Positions 49,800 to 62,500 of a DNA stretch of 64,000 bases are shown in pieces (position 1 is the first letter of the stretch; each line of letters starts with the position of its first letter). The stretch is from Gyrodactylus bullatarudis. Lineage: Eukaryota; Platyhelminthes; Monogenea; Gyrodactylidea; Gyrodactylidae. The notes beneath the pieces were generated by a model. The model worked only from the letters and a program-made list of their open reading frames with translations. It was not told the origin of the DNA and ran no database searches. A program made the position numbers and the translations under genes. The DNA lies in assembly GCA_012064415.1 (NCBI GenBank), contig SSNU01000022.1:62001-126000 (forward strand). Direction: 5' to 3'.

Positions 49800-51339
49800 T
49801 ATTTTAATATTATTTCACCAAATTTCGCGTCAAAATGCCTTTCTTATATTCTGAATTAATATGCATTAAAAACACTTGAAAATGGCTATTTCTGAAATAC
49901 CAAATATTGGATCATCTTTATAAATGGATTTAACAGATGATTAAAATGAAACGACGTTGATTCATTGAAACGTCAATCAAAAAAATGTTTTTTAAAAAAG
50001 AAGCAAAATGATTTCTTTTTGATGATAATGAAAAATCTGTTCAAGACAAAATAATGTATAAAAATTATTCATGTATGATGGCATCTAACTTTGGGGAATC
50101 TAAAAAGTGAAAGAAAAATAAGCAAAAACTTTACCGCCAAACTAGGGTGAAAAAATTCCACCTGATTTTTCCTACCTCAATTTTGGGAAAGGCGATTTTA
50201 ACTTTTTCTTTGCAACCCCAACACCTTTGTTGAGAGATTCTGCATGTTTCTCATCGAGGAAAGGTGTACAGCCGTAAGTGGCAGTTCACACAAATTTGAT
50301 CAAAATAATAAATAGCTCTCTTATATGGGGAAAATCTTTGTCTGGCATTTAATCTTTAATCTCACGAAACTACAATGCAATTTTCGATAAAGTTGATTGA
50401 AATCTTAAAAATAATACACCCTTCTGATTCTATCTAAAAAAGAGAAGAAATCAGCATACTAGATGTGGCAATGAATTATGCAGCAACATCATGAAGCGCT
50501 GTATTAGCTTGTTATGCATTTTCGTGGTTAGTTGATAAAAACAATCATGAACTCTTATTTTTTCTATTTAACTTGGAATAGAAAAAAACGTATAACAAGA
50601 CAGTAGAACATGGAAATTAAAAAATAACATTACAAGAAGAGAATTATATTCATAACAACAGAATTTGTAGAATGAAAGGAAAAGAAAGCAAATTGGAAAA
50701 AAGGACTTGGACAACTGTTGGGCAATAATAATGATAAACTTATTTTTGCATCGCGCAATTATAAAAGTGAAAATTTCAAGTTGAAATGTAAACATTTTCC
50801 ATTTTTGTTTCCTGAGGCCATGTGGCTTGCGTATGAGATGATTTACTCAAAATATTGTTATTGTCAGTATAACCTAGGGGTATTTCGTAAGATTTTTAAA
50901 CAGCACTGATAAGAGAAAAGAAATTCAAATCATTTCTTGTAAATTTATACTCATTAGTAGAAATATAAAAATTTTTAATTATATAAGACCACTGTACTAC
51001 AAATTATACAGCCAATAATGTATTATCTGGATTTTGGTTACTAGTTTTATTTTAAAATAAAATTATAATTATCATCATTGATAATATTATTTTGTATTAT
51101 GACTTTTAACTTATAATAAGTTATAATTCTATCATAGAATTTCTATGCATTAAATGTGAATTTTTTTCGTATTAATTAATTATATCTAAATTTCGTTTTT
51201 ACTGTATAGTAGTTTGGCAAATAAAATATTAAATTTCAAATTTGACAACAGAATTATGTTATGCATTACCAGTTTATTTAAAGTTTAAAGTTCTTCTACT
51301 CCAAGTTAAAGAAATTTGTTTTAATGTTCAACTTTTTTA
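49800..51339. other. TBCE upstream interval, nothing recognised
   Basis: AT-rich; contains short ORFs without family resemblance and no clear promoter element. The TBCE promoter should be in its distal part. Confidence 0.4.
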
Positions 51340-53363
51340 ATGAGTGTAATCACAGGAGGAAAAACCAAGTTTGGACAGATACTTCAGGCTGATGATAATC
51401 TAATAGGAAATAGAATCTTTAAAGATAAAAATTTCGGCACGATTCTCTATGTTGGAGACTTGCCTGGCTCCTCTGAGACTTGGCTTGGCGTTGATTGGGA
51501 TGATTCAAATATAGGCAAACACGATGGAACATTTAAAGGGAAACGGTATTTTCAAGCACATGCAGATAAATCCGGCAGTTTTCTAAAGTATTGATCTTCA
51601 GAATATAATTTTTCCCTTTTTAGAGCAAAGTCAGCTACTTTAGGTTCGTCGATAGAAGAGATGTTGGTAACAAATTTTTGCCTGTGTGACCAATGTCAAA
51701 TTAAGCAAGACTCTCCAGATTTTGAAAATATAAGACTAGTTGACTCAAAGTCTGCAAATAATTTTGAGAAAGAGGCTAATATCAATCAAGCTATTCAAAT
51801 TGAATTCTACTCGAATGATATAAACGATATCGCTAAAAATAATCACGATTTATGTTCATACAAGAGAATACCGATTCTTCTACCTACTTTGGATTCAATC
51901 AACTTGGATTATACCCCAATCTATGACACGTTATGCAGTCATAATGATTGCCTAGTGGAAACATGGAATCACCAAGCTCTTGGAGATTTATCCAACTATA
52001 CCGGAAATGTGAAAAGTCTTAGCCTAGTCGGTACATTAATAAGTAATTGGGCTAATCTTTCCAGAATATGCCAGCGTTTTGTTAACCTTTTGAATCTAAA
52101 CATTTCCAAATGTCGAATTAGGAATCCGAAAGATCTGAGTGAATTCAAGAACGTCACCGATTTTATCTTTTGCCATTTTGAGGAGAATTTGATGTCGAAA
52201 AATTTGTTCTCACCTTTTATTCATGTCAATAAACTTGTCGCTGTTGATATGGGAGGAGTGTTCAGTTGGGACTCGATCGAACTTATCCTCACCAATTTTC
52301 CTTCCTTGAAGCATTTGAGTATTGCAAAGAATAAGGTGAGTTTTCCCAATAATCTCTAACAATAACAATTCAAGAGTTGGTATTCAGAGTACTCATAATA
52401 ATCTCTTTATTAGCTCAGGGATTATCCCATGGATAAGATGGAAAGGGATCAATTAAAATCGAAATTAGCTCAACTTGAAAGTCTGGATATCGCTGAAAAC
52501 AGTTTGAAAGACTTTCAGACTCTATGTGAAATTATATCAGCTGAAAATTCTCAACTTTTTGAACTCAACATAAATGGTAATGAATTTCAAAAGATGGACT
52601 ATGAACCAAAAGTCCGAATATTCCCAAAGTTGACCACTTTGAGTATGTTGTACAATCCATTTGTGGAAGAGGAGTTTTGCTTCAATTTACTCTATCGAAT
52701 TCAGTCGTTAGAGTCCATTTTATTTCCATTTTCAACGTTTATCACTAAATTGTCCTTGTGAGTCCATATCTTGATCATCAATATTGATTTTCTAATTATT
52801 TCTTCACGTTCAACAGTGAGGACATGAGACAAGAGGTATTTGCTCGTTTCTCTCATCTAAAACTAATTAACCATCAGACAATAGACAAAGATGAACAAAG
52901 AGGAGCAGAAATAGACTTTTTGAAGAAACATTTCAAAGAGTTCACTTCCTATGATCTGAAGGAAGATTACTCAGTCTCTCTAGATCATGAGCGCTGTTGT
53001 ATGATTAATACATACCTGAGACTTGTAAAGATTTACGGTTTACCAACTGAAGCTGAATGCAAAGTTTCCTCACTCAAGTTAAAAGATAACCTTGTGAAAA
53101 TTACTATAAATCAATTGGATAAGGATGAAGAAATAATAAAAACAGTGAAAAAGTCATTTCCCTTCAACATGGAAATAAGCAGACTGAACTTAATAGTTAG
53201 TAAACTATTTAAGCTGGATATTTCGAATTTCAAGCTAAGGAAGAGAATTATTTTATCCGATAGCGATCAACTCCGCTATGACTTTTTGGAGATGCCTCAT
53301 CGAACTTTGGTTGACTATTCTATTTCAGACGAAGATTCTATAGATGTTTTGATAAAATTATAA
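51340..53363 (+). CDS. TBCE: Tubulin-specific chaperone E (TBCE)
   Basis: TBCE is a tubulin-folding cofactor that binds alpha-tubulin and, with TBCD and TBCC, forms alpha/beta dimers. Exons 51340-51587, 51624-52335, 52414-52757, 52817-53363; 616 residues. The N-terminal CAP-Gly domain (about residues 20-85) shows FGTILYVGDLPG, WLGVDWDD, GKHDGTFKGKRYF. Leucine-rich repeats follow (about 190-400: VKSLSLVGTLISNW, LLNLNISKCRI, LKHLSIAKNK, LESLDIAENSL). The C-terminal ubiquitin-like domain occupies roughly the last 85 residues. A cysteine-containing region at about 100-190 between CAP-Gly and repeats is longer than in human TBCE (527 residues total). Intron 1 is 36 bp. ATG at 51340 gives a complete CAP-Gly domain, supporting the start. 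Confidence 0.95.
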
Positions 53364-53385
53364 TTTTTATTTCTAAAAAGATTTG

Positions 53386-53391
53386 AATAAA
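53386..53391 (+). terminator. Polyadenylation signal of TBCE
   Basis: AATAAA 23 bp after the TBCE stop codon. The 53392-53826 gap before the next gene is AT-rich, ending in TTAATTCTACAG 14 bp before the TMEM87 ATG, a possible leader acceptor. Confidence 0.65.
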
Positions 53392-53826
53392 CTTTAAAAT
53401 TCGAATGCCTTACATTTTTTTTCTGGGTAAAATTTGTTTCTTATATTAGTATTGTGAATTTGTCAATGCAGTATTGAGTTATTAGAATAATTACATAATA
53501 TTTACGTTTGGTTCTTAAACTCATAAGGAAGTTTGGAGAAAACTAGCGTATATTTGAGGGATAAACGTTATATTTTGCCTGGTCTCTTCAGATTCTACCC
53601 GATTAATTACATATTATTTAAATAAAAGAATGTATCCTTGAATATTAGTTTGACTCCTTAGTTAAGATTGTAAAATAACGGTTAAGTATTAGTAATACTG
53701 TATTACTGAAACAGAATAAATAAATTTTAAAATAGTTAAATTTGAAATTAAAATTTCGCAAAATATTTTTAAAGAATAATAATTATGATATGTAGATTTT
53801 GTTAATTCTACAGTTTACAATTTCAA

Positions 53827-56800
53827 ATGCAACCAACATTGATTGCATTGCTTTTCCTAGCTGTATATTCCTATCCAGAAATAGGATCTTTCAGTAAAAC
53901 ATTTTCCAAGGTAACTTGTTCAATTTATTTTAGAATGAACGCCTAAAATTCACTAAAACCATCACCAATGAAGCCAAGAAAACCATTAAATGTAAATTTG
54001 AACTCTAATTTTGTTCAGTAATATGTGATATAGAGGATAAAATTAGTTTAAACGTCATGGAGATGTTTTCAAAATGTGCTAATGGCTTCAACTCGATTAC
54101 AGATGAAAATATAAGCAAGATCTATTTGGAAGGACACACAAATGATAGCGATTATTCTCTTTATAAAAAATCAGTTAATGTTCACTGCAATCAGGAGGCT
54201 AGTCTCGAGCCAAAAGAAAAAATAGACGGAGCCTACCTACTGGTATTCGATGTTGAAACTTGTGATGCATTCTGTCCTGATACATTTAAAGTAGAAGTTG
54301 AAATCAAAGAAGAAAATGGATTCTTATCGCCTATTGATAGACCTTTGAAAGATGTAATATCACCTTCATAATAGTTGTTTTAGTCGTATTTATTTTTTGG
54401 TATACTCGATTTGCTACTATTACTGCCTTATTTTATCCTGATGGTTTACTACAAGACAGAAATTCTACGTGTCCAAATGTGTATCGCCGGTCTGATTTTT
54501 GCAACATTTGTTGAATCCTTTGCCAATTATGGGGCCCTACATACTATGGACTATAGTGGTGTTCTCATAAAAAGTACAATATATTTTCTTTGTGTCATGA
54601 CAACGTTCAGAAGATCGATTGGACGTCTTCTCATGTTATTTGTCTGCTTGGGTTTCGGGACAACTAAAGCTAGCATGGGCAAAACATCTATTAGAGTTTA
54701 TGGAATTGTCATTTGCTATTTCATCTTTTCACTGATTGGTCGTATTGTCAAAGAACAATATCCCCCATTCACTCCATCTAGAGCCTATTTCGGATTCATT
54801 TTCATGACAACATTGATTGATGTCGCTATAATTTGGATGTGCATGACAAATTTGATTAAAACAATGAAAGATGTAAACGATAAAAATAACCTGATCAAGT
54901 ATCAACTCTATCGAAAATTCATCACTGTCATTAGCTTCATTTCAGCTCGTGAGTTTACTTTTTTTCCTAAAAGCACTTTACAAATTTAACCTTACTTAAT
55001 CAGTTCCAAGTTGGAGTTGCTAAGCCACTTTTAAGCAACAGATCAAAGTTTAAAGTAAACTTGATATTCAAATAAGAATTTAGTTGAAATTGAAATGTCA
55101 ATCCTTGATATTTAGTCAAATTGAAATTAATTAATTATAACTTCTTTAACTAAACTCTTTAACAAGTACAAGCTGAGCTTTGTGTATTCAATAAAAGCCA
55201 ACAAAAGTTTGAATCTGTATTTACTTTGGAAAGAATACACAGATTTAATTATTACAGATTCTTATTCAGCCTAAGAGTATTCATTTTGAAGTTGATCATC
55301 ACAGGAATGCTGAGAAAATAAAAGAAATGTAATTTGAAAAATGATATCTCATTTGTTTCTTTTTTTTCAGTCTCATTGATATACATGATATTTGTGATAA
55401 TTCTCATTCGAAGAAATGATTGCTTTGTGGTGAGTAAACAAAACATTTTATAACTTGACACTATTCAATTTAATTAGAAAGTCAAAATTCTCAACTTTTC
55501 CCAGTTTTAATCTCATTTTTTCCTATAAATTTTTATCTTTTCGAGTTTTTTCTGATAGTAAAAATTAATTTTTTTGTTCCTGCTGAGAAAATTTTTTGTG
55601 ATTATAGAGGAAAATGGGATTTTTGTACATTAGATCATGGAAGGTTGATTTTGATATTATTAACTAGTGGACAATTTCGTAATAGAAATTTATCTATAAA
55701 ACATCAATTAAATCTGTTTTCATGAGAAAAAGCATTGGAATATGTTCTTATTGTCTGGGATTAGTTTGGCGAGGAAGGCACAGGCTTCTATCACTGCTAA
55801 TTCAATTCGAACGAGTGCTGAGTTTGCTTTATTTTATAATATCTTAAGCTAAAAGAAGTAAAACTCAATGTCTAATTGTGAAGCCAAACATTTTCTTATC
55901 TAGAGCTCAATCAACATGAAATTCAAACTGAAAAACCAGCCTAACAAAATATCTAAATGATAACCATCAAACTTATCATTATCATCTTCAAAGTTTTTCT
56001 TTTCACAAAGTGTAAAATGGACCGAGACATAGACATGATATGCTACATTATAATGTACTTTTGGCTATTAAGTCCTTCTGTGTTTGCTAATAGAAATTAT
56101 CATTATTTTAAACACTCTTTATTACGTTGTCTTGATATGCTAGAACCAATTTCAATTAAATGAAAACTGTCTTATTCAGGGATTTTTTAGCATTCTGTTT
56201 TTAAACATTTTGTCATTCTCAATTTTCCGTTTCTATAGATTTTTAATTGGGTTAGAGTTTGAAGAAAATTTCTTTTCTTTGTTCTTTAAAAGTTTCTTGA
56301 AAATTAATTAATTTGTCGTAAATTAGTGTCATTAATAAATAGACAAGTGGACATTAGCTTTCTCTCTTGTTCAGTCTTGATACAATCCATTTCCAATACA
56401 TGTCCTCTTACTATTGATTAATGTGATTTATTGGTGTACAATTTTAAAAAGAGTAGATGTATCTAATTGAAGGCTCTGATGAGTCATTTATAGAGTCCTA
56501 GATCTTGAAATGACTAAACCCTATTCATATCACTATTATCTATCGAATCTATTTCAATCCTAATTAAACACTACTAGACCCTTGTAGACCTACCTCAGGA
56601 GATGATTCACTTTTCCAGAATTTATCTACACCTAGTGAATATGAAGATGGGGATTTATGAGTTTTACAAAATTCTTAATTTATTCATCAAGAAATCAATT
56701 TTGATCAAGATTTTTCGGAATCTAGATCATGAGGCCCTCTTTCACGATACGGAGAAAAAAATTTAGAAAAAATCAATTTTTAAAGAAAATACGGCAAATT

Positions 56801-59470
56801 TGAAATCTTGAAGTAGCGCCAAATTCCCATTTTTTTGAACTTTGAGTTGAAAATTTTTGCTGATTCCAATGTGAAAACATTATCAAAATAACGCAAAAAA
56901 TCGATTATCATCATAAAAATTTTGATAAACTCATTATTTTTCAGGGATCTTGATATATCAAATTTCATTGAATTTCAAGTAGGGAAGAGGATCAAAAAAT
57001 CAAAAGTTGATTTTGACACGGTTATGTGGAGATTCTCAAAACCAGACTCAGCATATTTTATTTCTTTGACTAATTGTAATCCTTGAAAATTGTTTTTTTC
57101 TAAATTTTTTTCTCCGTATCGTGAAAGAGGGCCTCATGATCTAGATTCCGAAAAATCTTGATCAAAATTGATTTCTTGATGAAAAAATTAAGTATTTTGT
57201 GAAAATCATAAATTCCCATCTTCATATTAACTAGCTTTAGTATCCATTCAATTTAGCTTTTTATCTAATAATCTTGGTTAGAGCTTCTTTCAGACGTTTC
57301 GGTACAAAGATAATCAAGTTCCTTCTTCAAAATTTTGTTTTGACAGGTTGTTTCAAAAGTATTAAGCAAATTTTTCATAGATCAAGTATGAAATAACAGC
57401 AGAAATTCATCTCAAATAATTATACATTTTTAAATACAAAATTCATCAAAGAATTCGGTTTTCTTAATGATAATTTCTAAAATTCTATCGTTCAAAAGTT
57501 AAGATGAAATTATTAGACATTGATATCGGAGCGATAATTTATTCAGGGCCGAAACTTATCAGAGGCTTATCCATCGGCTCACAAAGAATGATTTCCTATC
57601 ACATATCGTAATGACAGATAAAAAATGAATATACCAGAACGATCAGAGCTGTAAAAAATACTCAGAATTTGCTAGGGATACATTCTTACAGGACAATTCC
57701 AGGCCTCATGTCTAAAGATTAGTGAAAGATTTTTTCAAGGAGAGCAACGTCGACGATCTTAACAATTCTCCCTACTGTACAGATCTTGCTCCAACAGATT
57801 ATCACTTTTTCAGATCGCTTCAGCATCATCTGAAGTGCAATATCTTCAATTAAAGACTAGATTTTTTGGGCTCACTAAACGAGTGCATGGACCAAAAAAC
57901 CCTCAACTTTTGGTAACGGTGTATGGATAGTCTACCAGAAAGGAGACGGAAATGTATAGAAAGAAATCGTGAATATTTCATTGTGTAACTTAATGATATT
58001 CTGTATATATTTCATGACGAAATTTGCCAGCAAAGTTCATTATAATTTTTACAAAATTTTGCTTAATACTTTTGAAACAACCTAATATAATCAATCAGAT
58101 AATCTATGAAGAAGCGGACCAAAGAATGTCAAAAACAAAAAAATTAGAACATTATATTATCAAAAACTCTGAGCAAGAAATATTAATAAAAGGGAAAAGA
58201 CTCGCATTTGGCCTGAATGATTATAGGAATAGTTATTTTAGGATTAATGAAGAATTTCGCCTTTACATGATTAAAATACACAAATAAAACAAGTTTACTT
58301 CTTTTTCCTTTAGAACTATTGATGTTAATATTTTTATTTCAGCATTGGAAAATCTTGTCAGTTGACGAGATCTTTTGGAATGTAATCTTCCAGTTTGTCC
58401 TGATCTTCATCATGGTCTTGTGGAGACCTGGCAAGGTTCAATATGCCTATTCAATATTTATCGATCCCGAGGCCTACTTTAGAGATAGCACAGAAACTGA
58501 TACTACAGTTGTTATTCAAGGTAAATTTCAATCTCTTTCTCAAGCAACTTACATGGAAAATTTATAGTTCCTTTCATAAAGGGAAAAAAATTATTCTTCA
58601 CTTCTTAAACTCTTAGAGAATATAAGTTAATCTTTCATACTTTTAATTGGCCTGGGTCTTGGATAAAACAAGAAATTAGATTATTTTTTGAACAGATAGA
58701 AATGTTTATTCGTGATCATAGTATTCTTGTTGAAATTTTCCTTCTCTTATTTAAAATTATAGGATCGGCTAAAATTGTAAAACTACCATTTAATTATTTT
58801 CTAAAATAAATGAGTATAAAAGGAGCCTAGAAATATATAACTAAATCAATCTAATCTTGAATCCCTCTTGCTTACGTTTCTTTCAAGTTTTAAAAGTTTT
58901 TACTATAAAACTCTTGATCAAATAGTTTCTCCTGTGATTATCTTCACACATCTTCTTAAGAGGCTCGATAAGCTCATTAAAATACACTATCTCTGACAAT
59001 TAAGAAGGAATGTAAAGACAGTTTACCAAAAAAGCTTCCCCATATGTTCTTTTGCTCAAGTTGGCCTTGAATGAAACTGAGTTTTTAAAAATTCCTAGCG
59101 TTATTCTTATTAAAATTGTCACTGCTTTTACAATGTGCAATTGATCAGATCTAGGTTTATTGATTATATTCTTTCCTCTAGATCAGGATATGGAAAGTTC
59201 TGAAATGAAAATAACAGTAAGTGTAGTTTATAAAAACAAAATTTCAATTAAAGTTTAATAATTAGACCAGTTTTATGCAATTTTGTTTTGATGCTTTTCA
59301 TAAAAGATTTAAAAAACTAATAGCGATTGAAATTAATTTTGTGTTTATTTCTGAAACGGAAAACTTTTTTATATTTTAACCAATCTACTTCAAAGTAATT
59401 TTCTACATTTTATTAATAGAATCTCAAACGAAACAAGAATGATGCATCAGACATGAATTATCTCCCATGA
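53827..59470 (+). CDS. TMEM87: TMEM87-like GOLD-domain seven-transmembrane protein
   Basis: Golgi/endomembrane protein family with a lumenal GOLD-like domain and seven transmembrane helices. Exons 53827-53910, 53934-53991, 54019-54353, 54384-54948, 55371-55429, 58343-58520, 59182-59216, 59420-59470; 454 residues. An N-terminal signal peptide (LIALLFLAVYSYPEIGS) precedes a cysteine-containing lumenal domain (to about residue 155), then hydrophobic helices with LGFGTTKASMG and LYRKFITVISF equivalents of the family, ending in LSVDEIFWNVIFQF and IMVLWRP, which match WVDDAIWRLLFS and IMVLWRP in human TMEM87. Introns run 23, 27, 30, 422, 2913, 661 and 203 bp. The last two exons (35 and 51 nt) encode a short hydrophilic tail; these are supported by splice sites and frame but not by homology. 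Slightly shorter than human (555). Confidence 0.92.
56632..57234. repeat. Best-preserved copy of the ATGAAGATG foldback family (TMEM87 intron 5)
   Basis: Arms of about 140 bp are inverted: left CTAGTGAATATGAAGATGGG ... GGCCCTCTTTCACGATACGG, right CCGTATCGTGAAAGAGGGCC ... CCCATCTTCATATTAACTAG. No open frame spans the interior. CTAG at both ends is palindromic, so it may be terminus or target duplication. Confidence 0.85.
57346..58082 (+). pseudogene. Internally deleted mariner element (TMEM87 intron 5)
   Basis: Both terminal inverted repeats are visible: GGTTGTTTCAAAAGTATTAA at the left and its complement at the right. At 737 bp it lacks roughly 500 bp of a full mariner. Remaining coding sequence, with stops and frameshifts, includes DLAPTDYHFFRSLQHHLK, the motif around the last catalytic aspartate. 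The TA at the left boundary has mutated to CA. Confidence 0.88.
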
Positions 59471-59511
59471 CATTCCACAACTCTCTGGAATCCTATTCAA
59501 AGCCATGTTTT

Positions 59512-59517
59512 AATAAA
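59512..59517 (+). terminator. Polyadenylation signal of TMEM87-like gene
   Basis: AATAAA 42 bp after the stop codon formed by the last predicted exon, which indirectly supports that exon. Confidence 0.6.
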
Positions 59518-59519
59518 AA

Positions 59520-62500
59520 CATTTATTCTTCTCATGTTCTATGTTAAAATTTTGTAAATTTCATTCAATCAGGGAAGATTTGAATTTGCCACATTCTAAT
59601 AATATTTTAAATAAATGAAGAGAAAAAAATACCACTCATATCATAAACGAAAAACACTATATTTTACATGTGCCTTTTGCATTATTGAGTTTATTCAGAA
59701 AATTTTTCTCCCCCTTCCAATAAAATATATTTTGAGAATTGATCATCTTTTCACTTTGTCCTGTTCATCAAGTGGGTTGAAATTCAAATTTCAATGTACC
59801 AGTTCATTTCAACTTGAGCTGGTTCAACCAGCCTGGTTGCAATGAAGATGAGATTTTTCCATAAAATTGAATATTTTTGAATGAAATGAGCCTATGAGAT
59901 TTATGAATTTATTTTTCGGATTTTTAGAATTCCTGTAGATTTTAGAGGTTCGCAACTATGTACTACTCATATTTGGTATCAAGATCAGACTAGAAATTCG
60001 ATTTGGCGCAGAAAAGTTCCTCATTTGGGCGGGGAATAGAACCAATTATTACAACGGCTCAAAAATTATGAAATTGTACCAAAATTTTAAGCTCAATCAG
60101 GATTTTATAACTTCATCATTACGAAAATTCAGATTGTTAGGTACCGACCTGACTGTGTTGTCTTTTGGTCTACTTCATCCTTCATTTTTTACAGATAGAT
60201 CAATGTAAGCCAAAAGAGAACATTGTCGAGAAGCAAGCAAACAACAACGTTATATTCAATCTATGCCGAACACCTCCCTACTACTACTAATACTATCACT
60301 CGGTTCAAAATCATAATACCAATTGTACATTTCATATTAATCTTAAATCCTCTTTATATCCCCAAGGTTTAATAATGAAACAGATTTTCGAAAAATGAAT
60401 GTTCAGGCCCAAATTAGAGAGTGCAGAATAGAGTAGGCCAATTTTGAACACGTGCCAAGCTTTCCGAGAAAGAACAAAATTGAATAGTTTTTGCTACATT
60501 TTGAATAAAAATAGGGCTTATAGAAAAAGTCGTTTTATCACATGTTGAAAGATATATCTAATATTTATGAGATCAGGTAAATTTTGAGGATTTTAGAACA
60601 TTTTTTTCATTTTGATTTTCAAAAATTTTTTTTCGGTTTAAACATCAATTTTTGATCAAGGCATGGAAAAATAAAATTTTGTACTACCCTAATGTAGAAT
60701 AAGGAATTTTCTCGTATTCCTGAGAGACAAGCTTGGTGAAATTCTGTCTGTTCAGAAACTCATCAACAGTAAGTGTTTTGAGTTTAAACTCATCATTTAA
60801 CCTGTTATACTTTTCCAAGCTTTAGTAAGCTTCATTGACTATAATCAGATTCTTTTGCACGCGTTTCTACGAAATTACTTAAGATAATTATCAAGTTGAG
60901 TTTCCCTAAAATATCAATACTGCTCATTGCCTAGTTACTGTTGGTGTACCGACTTTTAAGGTCCTTTATATTACTGTATGTTTTTACATTCTCTAAAAAT
61001 TTAGTTTGCAAATATTTTTCATTCATCATTCTTAAATCTGATTGGTCGATATTCAATTCAACCAATAGAAATTGAGCAGGGATAAACTTGTCATAATACA
61101 GTATCATATTCACGTTACAATCATAATTATTATATTTGTACTATTCAATCAAAATCTATCAGAGAAAGATTTACATCAGAGCGTGAACTTGATAAACTTC
61201 CATGGATTAACAACACCATATCAATGTCGTGTGAGTACTTATTCATTATTTAAAGTCATAATCATCATGTGTTAGGGCGTTTTATTGTTTCTTGACAAAT
61301 CTCTTTGAGTGAATATATCTCTCCTAAATGTTATGAGAATATTTAGGTACAAGAGTTGAGTGAGAATGAAAAAAATATATCTCCCAAGACGTTTCTGATT
61401 AACAAATGAATATACAAATTTACATTTTATTATTATTATTCAACATAATCTCTTGAACAAGTCAGTTATGCCTAGTGAAATCTGTCAATTAAATAGATAT
61501 CTTTTTTCTTTCATCATCTGACTCATAGTCAGGATTACTGTTAATAAAATATATTTTCTCACACATACTCATTCTGAACAATATGTTTATTTCATCGTTC
61601 AACTCATTTGTTATTCATTCTCTTAACCTGAATAAGTCAAATTAACAACCCTCTGACAAATTATACTCTTGATAAGTCAGTCGCTATTCAACCTTTTGTA
61701 AATGCAGTGCGGTCGACTCCAGTAAAAATAGCTAGAGATTATTTCATAAACTAAATTTGCTTGAAAAGAATAATAAAAATACTTTTGGAAACATCTTGAA
61801 GACGTTTGTCATTTTTGATGGAGTCAAGTCACATTATTTTTATCCATTTCTACTCTCAACTCGAATTTTACTAGATGACCTTGTTTATTCATTCAGGCAT
61901 CTGTTTGGTTTTAAGAGAATTTTCAATTCTATTTTACGTTGTCTGTTGATAAAAGTGGCTGCATTAACCCCAGATTTTATTTCTTCTTTTTCTTTTATGG
62001 GAAGGAACCTGTCCAGGAATGTCATGGAGTATCATAAACCGTTTAAAATTAATTGTGCGCTTTAAAAATAAAAAAAACCATAAAGAAAGACGTGTGAATT
62101 TCTAAACTTACAACAACCCATATGACAGGTTCATCTATCTATCTATCAATCTAATAATGCAGATTTCCATAGAGCTTAATCTTTTTAAAATTTAGCAATG
62201 ACATTAGGGGAAAACTGTATAATCTCATAGAAAATATTTGAGACATTTTAATTTCGAGTTGGCGCATCATTTTTTAAATCTTTGAGTTGAAAATTGTTGT
62301 TGATTTCAAGATCTGAGAGGGATCAAACGTTATTTTCACTAATCAATTGTTGAAAGAATCGTGGTTTTGAACATCCTAAATTTATTAATTTCAAGCAGTA
62401 AAATGGCTCAAAAATCAAGTTTGAAAAAATTAAAAGTGTGCCTGTTTCCAAAAGATTTTCAGAAAATTTTGAGACCTTGATGAAAAAATGAGATTCCCAA

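Noticed and set aside
58024..58287. Plus-strand ORF of 87 codons in TMEM87 intron
   Set aside because: Begins in the right end of the mariner relic and shows no conserved motif.
61757..62065. Open frame of 102 codons on the plus strand
   Set aside because: Starts at TTG, no family resemblance, AT-rich chance ORF; not called as a gene.
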